A stretch of 64,000 nucleotides of DNA, from positions 2,356,001 through 2,420,000 of the forward strand of contig NZ_JAJDFX010000002.1 of the NCBI RefSeq assembly GCF_024704385.1, read 5' to 3'. The first letter of the stretch is position 1, and the number at the start of each line of letters is the position of its first letter. Positions 9,297 through 18,500 of the stretch are shown piece after piece. The notes below the pieces were generated by a model. The model saw only the letters and a list, made by a program, of their open reading frames with translations, was not told the DNA's origin and made no database searches. The translations under genes were made by a program, and so were the position numbers. This stretch comes from Cellulomonas sp. P24. Lineage in GTDB: Bacteria; Actinomycetota; Actinomycetes; Actinomycetales; Cellulomonadaceae.

Positions 9297-10664
9297 ATGA
9301 AGCGAAACTCACGACTCGCCGCAGCAGCAGCAGGGGTTGCCGCACTGGCCACCGTCGCAGGTTGTTCGAGCGGCTCGAGCAACACCGGCACCTCGGCATC
9401 TGCCGTCCCGACGTTGACGGGCGACTGCGCTCAGTACCAGGCCTACGCCGGGCACAGCGGCTCGACCGTCACGATGTTCGGATCGATCCTCAGCCCGGAG
9501 TCCGACTCCCTCAACAAGTCGTGGGCGGACTTCGAGAAGTGCACCGGGATCACCATCCAGTACACCGGGTCCAACACGTTCGAGTCCGACCTCCCGGTGA
9601 AGGTCAACGGCGGTAACGCGCCGAACCTCGCGATCATCCCGCAGCCCGGTCTGCTCCAGCAGATGGTGGCGACCGGCACGGTGAAGAAGCCGCCGGCCGG
9701 CACGGTCGCCAACGAGGCGAACTGGAACGACGCCTGGAAGGGCTACGGCTCGGTCGACGGCACGTTCTACGCCGCCCCGATGAGCGCGAACATGAAGTCG
9801 CTCGTGTGGTACTCGCCGAAGTACTTCAAGGACAACGGCTACACCGTGCCCACCACGTGGGCGGACATGATGGCCCTGTCCGCCAAGATGGCGTCCAACA
9901 TGAGCGGCACCGCGAAGCCGTGGTGCGGTGGCATCGGCTCCGGCACCGCGAGCGGCTGGCCGGCCACCGACTGGCTCGAGGAGGTCGTGCTCGGGACCTA
10001 CGGCGGCCAGGTGTACGACGACTGGATCAGCCACAAGGTCAAGTTCTCCGACCCGCAGATCCAGAAGGCCATGCAGACCGTGGCCGACTGGCTGCAGAAC
10101 CCCGCGTGGGTGAACGGTGGCGTCGGCAACGTCGCGACGATCGCGACCACGACGTTCCAGGACGCCGGTCTCCCGATCCTCAAGAACGAGTGCGGGATGC
10201 TCCAGCAGGCGTCGTTCTACGAGGCGCAGTGGCCGAAGGGCACGAAGGTCGGCCCGGACGGCGACGTGTTCGCGTTCAAGCTGCCGGCCGTGGACCCGTC
10301 CGTCTCGACCCCGGTCGAGGGCGGCGGCGAGTTCGTGACCGCGTTCGCTGACGACCCGGCCACGCAGGCCGTGCAGAACTACCTGTCGAGCCCGGAGTGG
10401 GCCGACAGCCGGATCAAGGTGGCACCGGGCTGGGTCTCGGCCAACGAGAAGGTCGACCAGACCCTCTACACCGACCCGATCGACCAGATCTCGGCGAAGT
10501 ACCTGGCCGACCCGAAGGCCACCTTCCGGTTCGACGCCTCGGACGCCATGCCGGCGGCCGTCGGCGCCGGTGCCGAGTGGAAGGCGATGGTGGACTGGTT
10601 CGGCAGCGGCAAGTCGATCAAGGATGTCGCCGCAGAGATCGATGCTGCCTGGCCGACCAGCTGA
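9297..10664 (+). CDS. Sugar-binding lipoprotein of an alpha-glucoside-type ABC importer
   Basis: 455 residues. The signal peptide ends in the lipobox ATVAGC, with lipid-modified Cys at residue 23 followed by a Ser/Gly/Thr linker, so it is anchored outside the membrane. The rest is a family-1-like solute-binding protein (VTMFGSILSPESD, APNLAIIPQPG, TWADMMALSAKM). Its size and the two permeases behind it are like AglE of alpha-glucoside (sucrose, maltose, trehalose) systems. The ribosome site GGGAAGGAAAG precedes ATG 9297. A strong hairpin follows the gene and likely raises its message level above that of the permeases. Confidence 0.88.
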   Translation: MKRNSRLAAAAAGVAALATVAGCSSGSSNTGTSASAVPTLTGDCAQYQAYAGHSGSTVTMFGSILSPESDSLNKSWADFEKCTGITIQYTGSNTFESDLPVKVNGGNAPNLAIIPQPGLLQQMVATGTVKKPPAGTVANEANWNDAWKGYGSVDGTFYAAPMSANMKSLVWYSPKYFKDNGYTVPTTWADMMALSAKMASNMSGTAKPWCGGIGSGTASGWPATDWLEEVVLGTYGGQVYDDWISHKVKFSDPQIQKAMQTVADWLQNPAWVNGGVGNVATIATTTFQDAGLPILKNECGMLQQASFYEAQWPKGTKVGPDGDVFAFKLPAVDPSVSTPVEGGGEFVTAFADDPATQAVQNYLSSPEWADSRIKVAPGWVSANEKVDQTLYTDPIDQISAKYLADPKATFRFDASDAMPAAVGAGAEWKAMVDWFGSGKSIKDVAAEIDAAWPTS

Positions 10665-10693
10665 CGTCACCGGTAGAACATGAGTGAGTCCTG

Positions 10694-10736
10694 AGGTGCT
10701 TCGGTCCGCGGGCGCGACCCGCGGACCGAAGCACCT
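10694..10736 (+). terminator. Intercistronic hairpin between binding protein and permease
   Basis: A perfect 19-bp inverted repeat (10694-10712 with 10718-10736) has a 5-nt loop CGCGA and no T-run. It sits between a binding-protein gene and its permease genes, where such stems usually protect the upstream message or partly terminate. Confidence 0.8.
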
Positions 10737-10802
10737 GGGCTGTATCCAGCTGTATCTACCTGTGCCGTCCAGTTCGAAGCGAGACAGACAAAGGGGTCCG
10801 TC

Positions 10803-11825
10803 ATGACCACTGCCTACGTTGCGTTGGCGTCGAGCACCCTCGGGCAGGCCGCCTCTACCCTGTTCGGCGTCGTCGAGGCCGTCGGTGGGTTCCTCGCGAT
10901 CCTGCTGATCGTCTTCTTCGTCGCCGGACGGGTGACGGGCCGCCTCCAGAAGCCGATCGCCATCGTGATCTGCCTGGGCCCGGCGCTGTTCCTGGTGCTC
11001 CTCGGCCTGATCATCCCGGCGATCACGACGATCAACAACAGCCTGAGGAACCAGCAGTTCCTCGGCCAGCTCAAGACCAAGTACATCGGGCTGGAGAACT
11101 ACGCGCACGCGTTCACCGATCCCTACACCCAGCAGACGATCATCCGCACCGTGCTGTGGCTGCTGATCGTCCCGGCCGCGGCGGTGTTCGTCGGGCTGCT
11201 GATGGCCCTCCTGGTCGACCGCATGAAGTACGCGTCGATCCCCAAGACCATGGTGTTCCTGCCGACGGCGATCTCGTTCGTCGGTGCCTCGGTGATCTGG
11301 GCCTATGTCTACAACTACAAGGCACCGTCCCTGCCGCAGACCGGGTTGTTGAGCCAGGTCGTCATGAAGCTGGGGTGGAGCAATCCACCGAACTGGCTGA
11401 TCACGGTGCCGTTGAACACCTTCCTCGAGATGGTCATCATGATCTGGATCCAGGCCGGGTTCGCCATGGTGATCCTCGGTGCCGCGCTCAAGGGAATCCC
11501 GGACGAGATCATCGAGTCCGCTCGTCTCGACGGCGCGTCCGGGGTGAAGCTCTTCCGCACCGTGCAGATCCCGATGATCCGCACCACGCTCGTGGTCGTG
11601 ATCACCACGGTGATGATCACCACACTGAAGGTGTTCGACATCGTGTTCACCCTGAACAACGGCAACTTCAGCACGGACGTGCTCGCGCGGCAGATGTACG
11701 CCGACATGTTCGTGACGAACCAGGTCAGCCGGGGTAGCGCCCTGGCCGTGATCCTCTTCCTGGCCGTCACCCCGCTCATCTACTACAACGTCCGCACGCT
11801 GCGCCGAGAGCGGGAGATCCGATGA
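10803..11825 (+). CDS. Sugar ABC transporter permease, AglF-like
   Basis: 340 residues with about eight predicted membrane spans, including an extra N-terminal pair (about residues 20-45 and 57-80) that is characteristic of AglF/MalF-type subunits. The cytoplasmic EAA loop, which docks the ATPase, is seen as ALKGIPDEIIESARLDGAS (about residues 226-244). Start ATG 10803 follows AAAGGGG. The stop overlaps the start of the partner permease by four bases (ATGA), so subunits should be made in equal amounts. No ATPase gene is in the cluster, and a shared MsmK/MalK-type ATPase elsewhere is expected. Confidence 0.9.
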   Translation: MTTAYVALASSTLGQAASTLFGVVEAVGGFLAILLIVFFVAGRVTGRLQKPIAIVICLGPALFLVLLGLIIPAITTINNSLRNQQFLGQLKTKYIGLENYAHAFTDPYTQQTIIRTVLWLLIVPAAAVFVGLLMALLVDRMKYASIPKTMVFLPTAISFVGASVIWAYVYNYKAPSLPQTGLLSQVVMKLGWSNPPNWLITVPLNTFLEMVIMIWIQAGFAMVILGAALKGIPDEIIESARLDGASGVKLFRTVQIPMIRTTLVVVITTVMITTLKVFDIVFTLNNGNFSTDVLARQMYADMFVTNQVSRGSALAVILFLAVTPLIYYNVRTLRREREIR

Positions 11826-12766
11826 CGACGACGACGACACCCGCCGCCAAGGTCCAGCAGCCGCTCAGGGGACAGGCGGCCGTCAAGGCGGTGCGCAAGG
11901 CCTTCAGCAGCTCGCTCGCCTCGGCCGCGGCGGTATTCATCGGCATCATCTGGACGATCCCGACGTTCGGGTTGCTGGTCAACTCGTTCCGGTCCCGGGA
12001 GGCCGCGGCGACGACCGGGTGGTGGGAGGCCTTCGTCCACCCGAGCTTCAGCCTGTCGGGGTACAACGAGGTGCTCACCGGTGGCGGTGGCCTGGCCATC
12101 CCGCTGGTGAACTCCCTGGCCATCACGATCCCGGCCACGATCATCCCGATCTTCATCGCGTCCATGGCCGGGTACGCGCTGGCGTGGATGCGGTTCAAGG
12201 GCAGCGACTTCATCTTCTTCGGCATCTTCGCGCTGCAGGTCGTCCCGCTGCAGATGGCCCTCGTACCGCTGCAGCAGTACTACGTCCACGGGCTGCAGAT
12301 CTTCGGGATCACCGTTCTCCCCTCACCGGGCATCAACGGCACGATCGCGCAGATCTGGCTGACGCACACGATGTTCTCGATGCCGCTGGCGATCTTCCTG
12401 ATCCACAACTTCATCGCCCAGCTGCCTGCGTCGCTCATGGAGGCGGCTCGTGTGGACGGTGCCTCGCACCTGCGGATCTTCCGCTCGATCGTGCTGCCGC
12501 TGTCGATGCCGGCGATCGCCTCGTTCGGGATCTTCCAGTTCCTCTGGGTGTGGAACGACCTGCTGGTCGCCAAGACGTTCGGTGGGACGAGTCCCGAGAT
12601 GCAGCCCGTCACCGCGCGGATGCAGAGCCTGGTGGGCAGCTACGGCGCACACCTGGACCTGCTGGCACCTGCCGGCTTCCTCACGATCGTCATCCCGCTG
12701 ATCGTGTTCCTGAGCCTGCAGCGCTACTTCGTGCGCGGCCTGCTGGCCGGGAGCGTCAAGGGGTGA
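11822..12766 (+). CDS. Sugar ABC transporter permease, AglG-like
   Basis: 314 residues with six predicted membrane spans. The EAA motif is ASLMEAARVDGASHLRIF (about residues 202-219). The extended periplasmic loop after the first span and the conserved end RYFVRGLLAGSVKG match MalG/AglG-type subunits that pair with an AglF-like partner. It overlaps the upstream permease by ATGA and is followed 14 bp later by a strong terminator hairpin, which marks the operon end. No glycosidase gene accompanies the system. Confidence 0.9.
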   Translation: MTTTTTPAAKVQQPLRGQAAVKAVRKAFSSSLASAAAVFIGIIWTIPTFGLLVNSFRSREAAATTGWWEAFVHPSFSLSGYNEVLTGGGGLAIPLVNSLAITIPATIIPIFIASMAGYALAWMRFKGSDFIFFGIFALQVVPLQMALVPLQQYYVHGLQIFGITVLPSPGINGTIAQIWLTHTMFSMPLAIFLIHNFIAQLPASLMEAARVDGASHLRIFRSIVLPLSMPAIASFGIFQFLWVWNDLLVAKTFGGTSPEMQPVTARMQSLVGSYGAHLDLLAPAGFLTIVIPLIVFLSLQRYFVRGLLAGSVKG

Positions 12767-12780
12767 CCTGAGGTCGCACG

Positions 12781-12814
12781 GACGAGGGCGTCGCCACGAG
12801 GCGGCGCCCTCGTC
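12781..12814 (+). terminator. Terminator hairpin of the sugar importer operon
   Basis: A 15-bp stem (12781-12795 with 12800-12814, one G-T pair) with the loop ACGA lies 14 bp after the AglG-like stop. No T-run follows, as is common in high-GC actinobacteria. Confidence 0.75.
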
Positions 12815-12829
12815 GCGTCCGGGGCGCAC

Positions 12830-12835
12830 TACCGT
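12830..12835 (+). promoter_or_regulatory. -10 hexamer of a leaderless EamA transcript
   Basis: TACCGT lies exactly six bases before GTG 12842 with no ribosome site between, the same geometry as at serS. Confidence 0.5.
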
Positions 12836-12841
12836 GTGCAC

Positions 12842-13759
12842 GTGACACACCCCGCCGTCGTCGGCACGTCGTCGCCCGGCCACCGGGTCCCCGCACCCGT
12901 CCTGTTCATCGGCTCGGGCACCGCGCAGTACGTCGGTGCGGCCGTCGCCGTCGGTCTGTTCATGCAGCTGAGCCCGGGTTCGGTCGCCTGGCTGCGCGTC
13001 GCGGTGGCCTCGATCGTGCTGCTGGCGTGGGCGAGACCGTGGCGTCAGGCCTGGACCCGTCGCGCGCTGGTGGGCACGGCCCTCTTCGGTGTCGTCCTTG
13101 CGGGTATGAACGTCACGTTCTACCTGGCGATCGACCGGCTGCCGCTCGGCACCGCCGTGGCGATCGAGTTCGTCGGCCCGGTCGCGGTCGCGGCCATCAC
13201 CGGGCGTGGCTGGCGTGAACGGGCCGGCATCGGGCTCGCGGCCGCCGGCGTCGTGCTGCTCGCGGGGATCACGCTGCGGGACGGCGGCCCTGAGGTCCGC
13301 CTCGGCCTGGTCTTCATCGGGGCCGCGGCGATGCTCTGGGCCGGGTACATCGTGCTCGGGCGGCGCGCCGCGCACCGCGGGACGGGCGTCGGGCCGCTCT
13401 CCGTCGCCATGACGGCCGGCACGATCGCGTTCGCGCCGTTCTTCGCCGGCTCGCTCGGCACGGTCGTCGGCGACGCGCGGCTCGCCGGGGCGGTCGTGCT
13501 GGTGGCGCTGTTCTCGTCGGTCGTGCCGTACGCGATCGAGCAGGTGGTGCTCCGGCGGGTGAGCGCGGCGACCTTCGCGATCCTGCTCGCCATGCTGCCG
13601 GCGACGGCCGCCGCGGTCGGGGCGGTCGCGCTGCGGCAGTGGCCGCAACCGGTCGACCTCGTGGGGCTCGCGCTGGTCTCCGGTGCGATCATCCTCACGA
13701 CGGCGCGCCCGCCGATGACGCGCACGGTGGTCGAGCCTGCGGTCCCGCAAGGCTCCTAG
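12842..13759 (+). CDS. EamA-family (RhtA-like) metabolite exporter
   Basis: 305 residues with ten predicted membrane spans in two EamA repeats. The motif AIEFVGPVAVAAIT (about residues 106-119) is like the RhtA subgroup, which exports threonine and homoserine; the substrate here is unproven. Start GTG 12842 is chosen over GTG 12836 because of the leaderless promoter spacing. The gene converges on bpa, and the two reading frames overlap by four bases through the shared palindrome CTAG, which holds both TAG stop codons. Confidence 0.85.
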   Translation: MTHPAVVGTSSPGHRVPAPVLFIGSGTAQYVGAAVAVGLFMQLSPGSVAWLRVAVASIVLLAWARPWRQAWTRRALVGTALFGVVLAGMNVTFYLAIDRLPLGTAVAIEFVGPVAVAAITGRGWRERAGIGLAAAGVVLLAGITLRDGGPEVRLGLVFIGAAAMLWAGYIVLGRRAAHRGTGVGPLSVAMTAGTIAFAPFFAGSLGTVVGDARLAGAVVLVALFSSVVPYAIEQVVLRRVSAATFAILLAMLPATAAAVGAVALRQWPQPVDLVGLALVSGAIILTTARPPMTRTVVEPAVPQGS

Positions 13760-14355
13760 AGGTACTGACCGGGCGTCGGCCGGGAGTCGTCGCCGTCCTC
13801 GGGCACTGCGTCGCTGCCGGGCCCGTCGACCTGCTGCCGGTACACGACACCCGGGGGAAGGGCGCGGCGCATCTGGGCGAGCTGGGCCTGCGTGGCCATC
13901 TGCTGTGCGACCAGAGCGGTCTGGAGACCGTGGAACAGGCCCTCGAGCCACCCGACGAGCTGCGCCTGGGCGATCCGCAGCTCGGCATCCGACGGCGTGA
14001 CGTCCTCGGTGAACGGGAGGGTGATCCGGTGCAGCTCGGCCACGAGATCCGGTGACAAGCCCTCCTCGAGCTCGCGCAAGGAGCGCTCGTGCACCGACGC
14101 GAGCCGCGCGCGTGCCGCCTCGTCGAGAGGAGCGGTGCGGACCTCCTCGAGGAGCTGCTTGATCATCGTGCCGATGCGCATCACCTTGGCCGGCTCACCC
14201 ACCACGGGGGTGTCAGCACCCTCGGCCCGCGAGCGCTCCGCGTTGCCCATGTTGCCCGTGCCGTCCGTGTCCGTGGTGTCCTCAGGGGCCGACGTGACAG
14301 GGATGACGATCGCCACGGGGGTGCGGTCGGGAGTCGGGTCGTTCGTGGTGCTCAT
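13756..14355 (-). CDS. bpa: Bacterial proteasome activator
   Basis: 199 residues. The all-helical core (about residues 55-170, KVMRIGTMIKQLLEEVR, LVGWLEGLFHGLQTAL) and the exact C-terminal GQYL identify Bpa/PafE. This ring-shaped, ATP-independent activator docks its C-terminal hydrophobic-Tyr-X tail in pockets of the 20S proteasome and promotes degradation of unfolded proteins such as HspR. The N-terminal 50 residues are acidic and disordered. AGGAGG precedes ATG 14355. It lies 45 bp behind the quinone oxidoreductase on the same strand and may share its message. It implies that the host encodes 20S proteasome subunits elsewhere. Confidence 0.95.
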   Translation of the reverse strand: MSTTNDPTPDRTPVAIVIPVTSAPEDTTDTDGTGNMGNAERSRAEGADTPVVGEPAKVMRIGTMIKQLLEEVRTAPLDEAARARLASVHERSLRELEEGLSPDLVAELHRITLPFTEDVTPSDAELRIAQAQLVGWLEGLFHGLQTALVAQQMATQAQLAQMRRALPPGVVYRQQVDGPGSDAVPEDGDDSRPTPGQYL

Positions 14356-14400
14356 GCGGCGTTCCTCCTGGATGGGCAGACGTCGTCGACCGTATCTCGC

Positions 14401-15378
14401 TCAGGGGACGAGAAGGACCTTGCCGAAGACTTCACCCGATGCCAGGAGCTCGTGGCCCGCGGCAGCCTCGGCGAGCGGGAGCCGGGCGTGCACGACGGGA
14501 CGCAGCCGGCCGTCGAGCAGCATCGGCCAGACGGTCTGCCGGACGGAGTCGACGATCGCCGCCTTCTCGTGCGGCGGCCGGGCGCGGAGCGTCGTGCCGA
14601 TCACCGCGGCACGACGGGCCAGGAGCAGCCCGAGGTCGATCTCGGCCCGTCGTCCCTGCTGGAGGCCGATGACCACGAGGCGACCGCCGGTCGCCAGCGC
14701 GCGCAGGTTCGTCTCGAGGCCGCCGGCGCCGAGGACGTCGAGGACGATGTCGACACCTGCCCCGCCGGTCGCCTCGAGCACCCGGTGCAGGACGTCGTCC
14801 CGGCGGTGGTCGATCGCCACCTCGGCACCGAGCTCGAGGCACCGCTCGGCGCGGGCGGCGCCGCCCGCGGTCGTCAGGACACGAGCGCCGAGCGCGGCCG
14901 CGAGCTGGACGGCGACGACGCCGACGCCGCCGGACCCACCGTGCACCAGGACCGTGCTGCCGGCGGTCAGACCGCCCACGTCGACGAGGTTGGACCAGGC
15001 GGTGCAGACCGCCTCGGGGAGCGCAGCCGCGTCGAGCAGGTCGATGCCGTCCGGGACCCGGAGCACCTGAGCGGCGGGCACGGTGACGAGCTCCGCGTAG
15101 CCGCCGCCGTCCACGAGGGCGCAGACCCGATCGCCCTCGGACCAGCCGGTGACACCGTCTCCCAGGGCGGCCACCACGCCGGACACCTCGAGCCCGAGGC
15201 GGTCGGTGACGCCCGGCGGCGGGGGGTAGCTGCCGGCCCGTTGCAGCAGGTCGGCCTTGTTGATGCCGGCGGCGCGGACCCGGATGAGAACCTCGCCGGG
15301 CCCCGGAACCGGAGCTGGGAGGTCCTCGACGGGCAGCCCGTCCGGGCCCTGCGGAGATGTCACCACGACTGCGCGCAC
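14401..15378 (-). CDS. NAD(P)H-quinone oxidoreductase (zeta-crystallin/PIG3 type)
   Basis: 325 residues of the medium-chain dehydrogenase family without the catalytic zinc ligands. The GroES-like N-terminal domain has AAGINKADLLQRAGSYPPPP, a stretch typical of the PIG3 branch. The nucleotide-binding Rossmann motif is VLVHGGSGGVGVVAVQLA (about residues 142-159). It probably reduces quinones or enals with NADPH in the cytoplasm. Start GTG 15378 is seven bases after TAGGCT on the minus strand, giving a leaderless message. bpa follows 45 bp downstream. Confidence 0.9.
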   Translation of the reverse strand: MRAVVVTSPQGPDGLPVEDLPAPVPGPGEVLIRVRAAGINKADLLQRAGSYPPPPGVTDRLGLEVSGVVAALGDGVTGWSEGDRVCALVDGGGYAELVTVPAAQVLRVPDGIDLLDAAALPEAVCTAWSNLVDVGGLTAGSTVLVHGGSGGVGVVAVQLAAALGARVLTTAGGAARAERCLELGAEVAIDHRRDDVLHRVLEATGGAGVDIVLDVLGAGGLETNLRALATGGRLVVIGLQQGRRAEIDLGLLLARRAAVIGTTLRARPPHEKAAIVDSVRQTVWPMLLDGRLRPVVHARLPLAEAAAGHELLASGEVFGKVLLVP

Positions 15379-15385
15379 ATCGACG

Positions 15386-15391
15386 AGCCTA
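15386..15391 (-). promoter_or_regulatory. -10 hexamer of the quinone oxidoreductase gene
   Basis: On the minus strand TAGGCT is followed by seven bases and then GTG 15378, with no ribosome site. Confidence 0.5.
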
Positions 15392-15557
15392 CGGACGAAA
15401 GTCTGGGCGCGCTCCCGTCTCGCGTGACAAGATCGGGCCGCACGCTAATGCACAGGGGGTCCCTGACCGATGTAGGACACGCGGCGTCCCCGCTGTCCCG
15501 ACGTCGTGCGCGTGCTCGTATCCGGGCAGCAGAGCAGCTGAGTTGAGAGAGGTCCAC

Positions 15558-18500
15558 ATGCTTCGCAGGTTGGGCATCCGGTCCAAAGTGCTCGCTGTTC
15601 TTGCGGTGCCCATGATCGTGCTGCTCGGTGTGGTGGGGTACGTCGGTTACGGGGCGATCCAGGAGGCTCGGACGGCGAGCGCCGTCGAGACCGTCGTCAA
15701 CGCGATGAACGCGTACACGCCCGTCATCGAGGCGCTCCAGGAGGAGCGGGCGGCGTCGGTGGCGAAGTCGCTGTTCACGTTGTCCGATCCCGCGACGCTC
15801 ACGGCTGCGAGGAGCAAGACCGACGCGGCGATCAGGGCGCTCGAACCGCTCTCCACCACCGGAGTCCTCGCGTCGTTCCCTGCGAACGTCCGCACCGCCT
15901 TCGGAGAGAGCGACTACCAGCACTCCGACCTCGCGGCGCTGCGGGCCCAGGTCGACTCCGGCGGCCAGACGAGCAACATCCAGAGCACGTTCGACGGTGC
16001 GATCAACGCTGACATCGCGCTGTTCGGGATCGTCGCCAACGCGATCCCGGACCGTTCGCTCGCCGGGTACGTCCTCGCGTTCGGCTCGATCGAGAAGAGC
16101 AACGAGGACCTGGTTCGCGAGCAGGCCGTGGGCGAGTCCATCATGCGTCTCCAGGGCAGCTCGCCGGGTACCGTGCAGCTCTTCGTCACGCAGCAGTCGA
16201 CGACCGAGCTCGACCGCACGACCGAGCGGGCAGATGTCGCCAACCTCGGACGGCCCGAGCTGTTCATCCCGCTGAAGTACCCGACGCAGGACTTCAAGCG
16301 ACTCCGCATCGTCCTGCAGAACGGCAGCCCGGCCGAGATCGCCGCGGTCACCCCGGCCGCCTGGCAGAAGGAGATCGCCGATCAGATCGCGGCCCAGTCC
16401 GCGGTCCGGGACAAGATCTTCGTGGACGCGTCGCAGGTGGCAGCGACGGCCTCGTCGGCCGCCCGCTCGAAGGCGCTCCTCACGGCAGGGACCGGGCTGG
16501 CTGCCGTCGGGCTGTCGCTGTTCTTCGCGCTGTTCGTCGCGCGTGGCATCGTCAACCCGCTCCGCCGCCTCACCGCGGCTGCCGCGGACGTCCGCGAGCA
16601 GCTGCCGAAGCTCGTCGAGGAGGTCGCCGTCCCCGGCGAGGGACCTGGCATGGAGCTCGTGCAGATCCCGGTGGAGTCGCGTGACGAGGTCGGCCGCCTC
16701 GCCGACGCGTTCAACTCGGTGAACGCCACGACGCTCCAGGTCGCCCAGGAGCAGGCCGCCCTGCGTGGCTCGATCGCCGAGATGTTCATCAACGTCGCGC
16801 GCCGGGACCAGGTGCTCCTCAACCGGCAGCTGTCCTTCATCGACTCGCTCGAACGCACCGAGGAAGACCCGAACGCCCTGGCGAACCTCTTCCGGCTCGA
16901 CCACCTCGCGACCCGGATGCGCCGCAACGCCGAGTCCCTCCTCGTGCTCGCCGGCATCGACTCCGGTCGACGGATGCGCGACTCGATGCCGCTCTCCGAC
17001 GTGATCCGCACGGCCTCGTCCGAGATCGAGCAGTACGACCGCATCCAGCTGGACCTCCCGATCGACCCCCACATGCTGGGGTTCAACGCCCTCGCGTCGG
17101 CCCACCTGCTCGCCGAGATCCTCGAGAACGCCACGGTCTTCTCCGAGCCGGACACGCCCGTCGAGGTCAGCACCGGGGTGCGCGGCGACAGCGTCACCGT
17201 CACGGTGGTCGACCACGGGCTGGGGATGTCCGACGAGGAGATCGAGCTCGCGAACGAGAAGATCCGGTCCGTGTCGGCGAGCGACGCGCTCGGTGCGCAA
17301 CGACTCGGGCTGTTCGTGGTCGGCCGTCTGGCCCAGCGTCTCGGTGCCACCGTGCAGATCGGCCGTGGCCAGGTGGGCACGGGCACGACGGTCGAGGTGA
17401 CGTTCCCGGTCGTCCTGTTCCAGGCGAGCGAGACGATGTCCGCCGCCTACGGTCTCCCGTCCCCCGTCGTGGACCACGCCATCGAGCCCGTCGCGCCGCC
17501 GATCGAGGACGCCGCCGCTGCCTGGCTGTCTCCTCCGGTGATCGAGGACGTCCCGCCGGTGGTCGAGGCGGTCGACCTCGGCGCGCTGACCGACGGTGCG
17601 ACCCAGCTCGGCCTCCCGAAGCGGCGCGTCCGCGACGGTGCGACGGTCGAGGAGCCCGTTCGCCCTCCGGTGACCCAGGCCGAGCTGCGCGAGCGCGACG
17701 AGAGCAAGATCGTGCTCCCGGCGCTCGTCGAACCCCGCCTGGCCGCAGAGCTCGCCGGTGCCGTCGAAGGGTGGAAGCCGGACGTCGCGGCCCCCTCGGG
17801 CTCGTCGCTCCCGGCGCGCAACCGCGCCGCGTCGCCCTACTGGCAGGACGCGCCGGCCGAGGAACCCGCCGTGGCACCTGCTCCGGTGGCCCCGGAGGTG
17901 CGGACCGGCCTGTTCAGCGGGTTCCGCCGTGGCGTCGACGTCCCGGCGCCCGCCCCCGCGGACCTCGCAGGACGGCCGGTGCGAGGTACCGACGAGGGCA
18001 GCTCCGACCAGCACGGCGCCGGTTTCTACGCCGCCGACTACCACGCCACGAGGTACCACGGTCCGAGCTCGGAGCTCCGCGAGACGCTGCAGAGCGCCGA
18101 GGCGGCACCGGACCCGGCACCCGCCCCCGCCGAGGCTGCACCTGCCCCGGTGATGCCCGCGTTCGTGATCCCGGGGCTCGTCCCCGACGACGAGGACGAC
18201 GAGGTCTACGTGCCCGGCCGCAACTGGGAGCCGGTACCCGTCGTGCGTGACGGATCGGCGCCGACAACGGTCGACACGCCGCCCGAGCCCACCGTTCTCC
18301 CGACCCGCCATCCGGCGGGGCCGCCTGCGGCGTGGGCACCCCCGCCGGCCCCGCAGACGTCGGAACCGGCCACACCGCTCCCGGACCAGCCGCGCGAGCC
18401 GGACCCGGGCGCTGAGCGCGTCTGGGCTCCGGACAACGTCCCGGCACCGCGATGGGAACCGACAGCCCCGCTCGCCCGGCGTGGCGCTCCCACGGCACCC

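Noticed and set aside
9309-11840. 843-codon minus-strand open frame over the sugar importer
   Set aside because: Shadow frame rich in Asp/Arg/His, opposite well-defined lipoprotein and permease genes.
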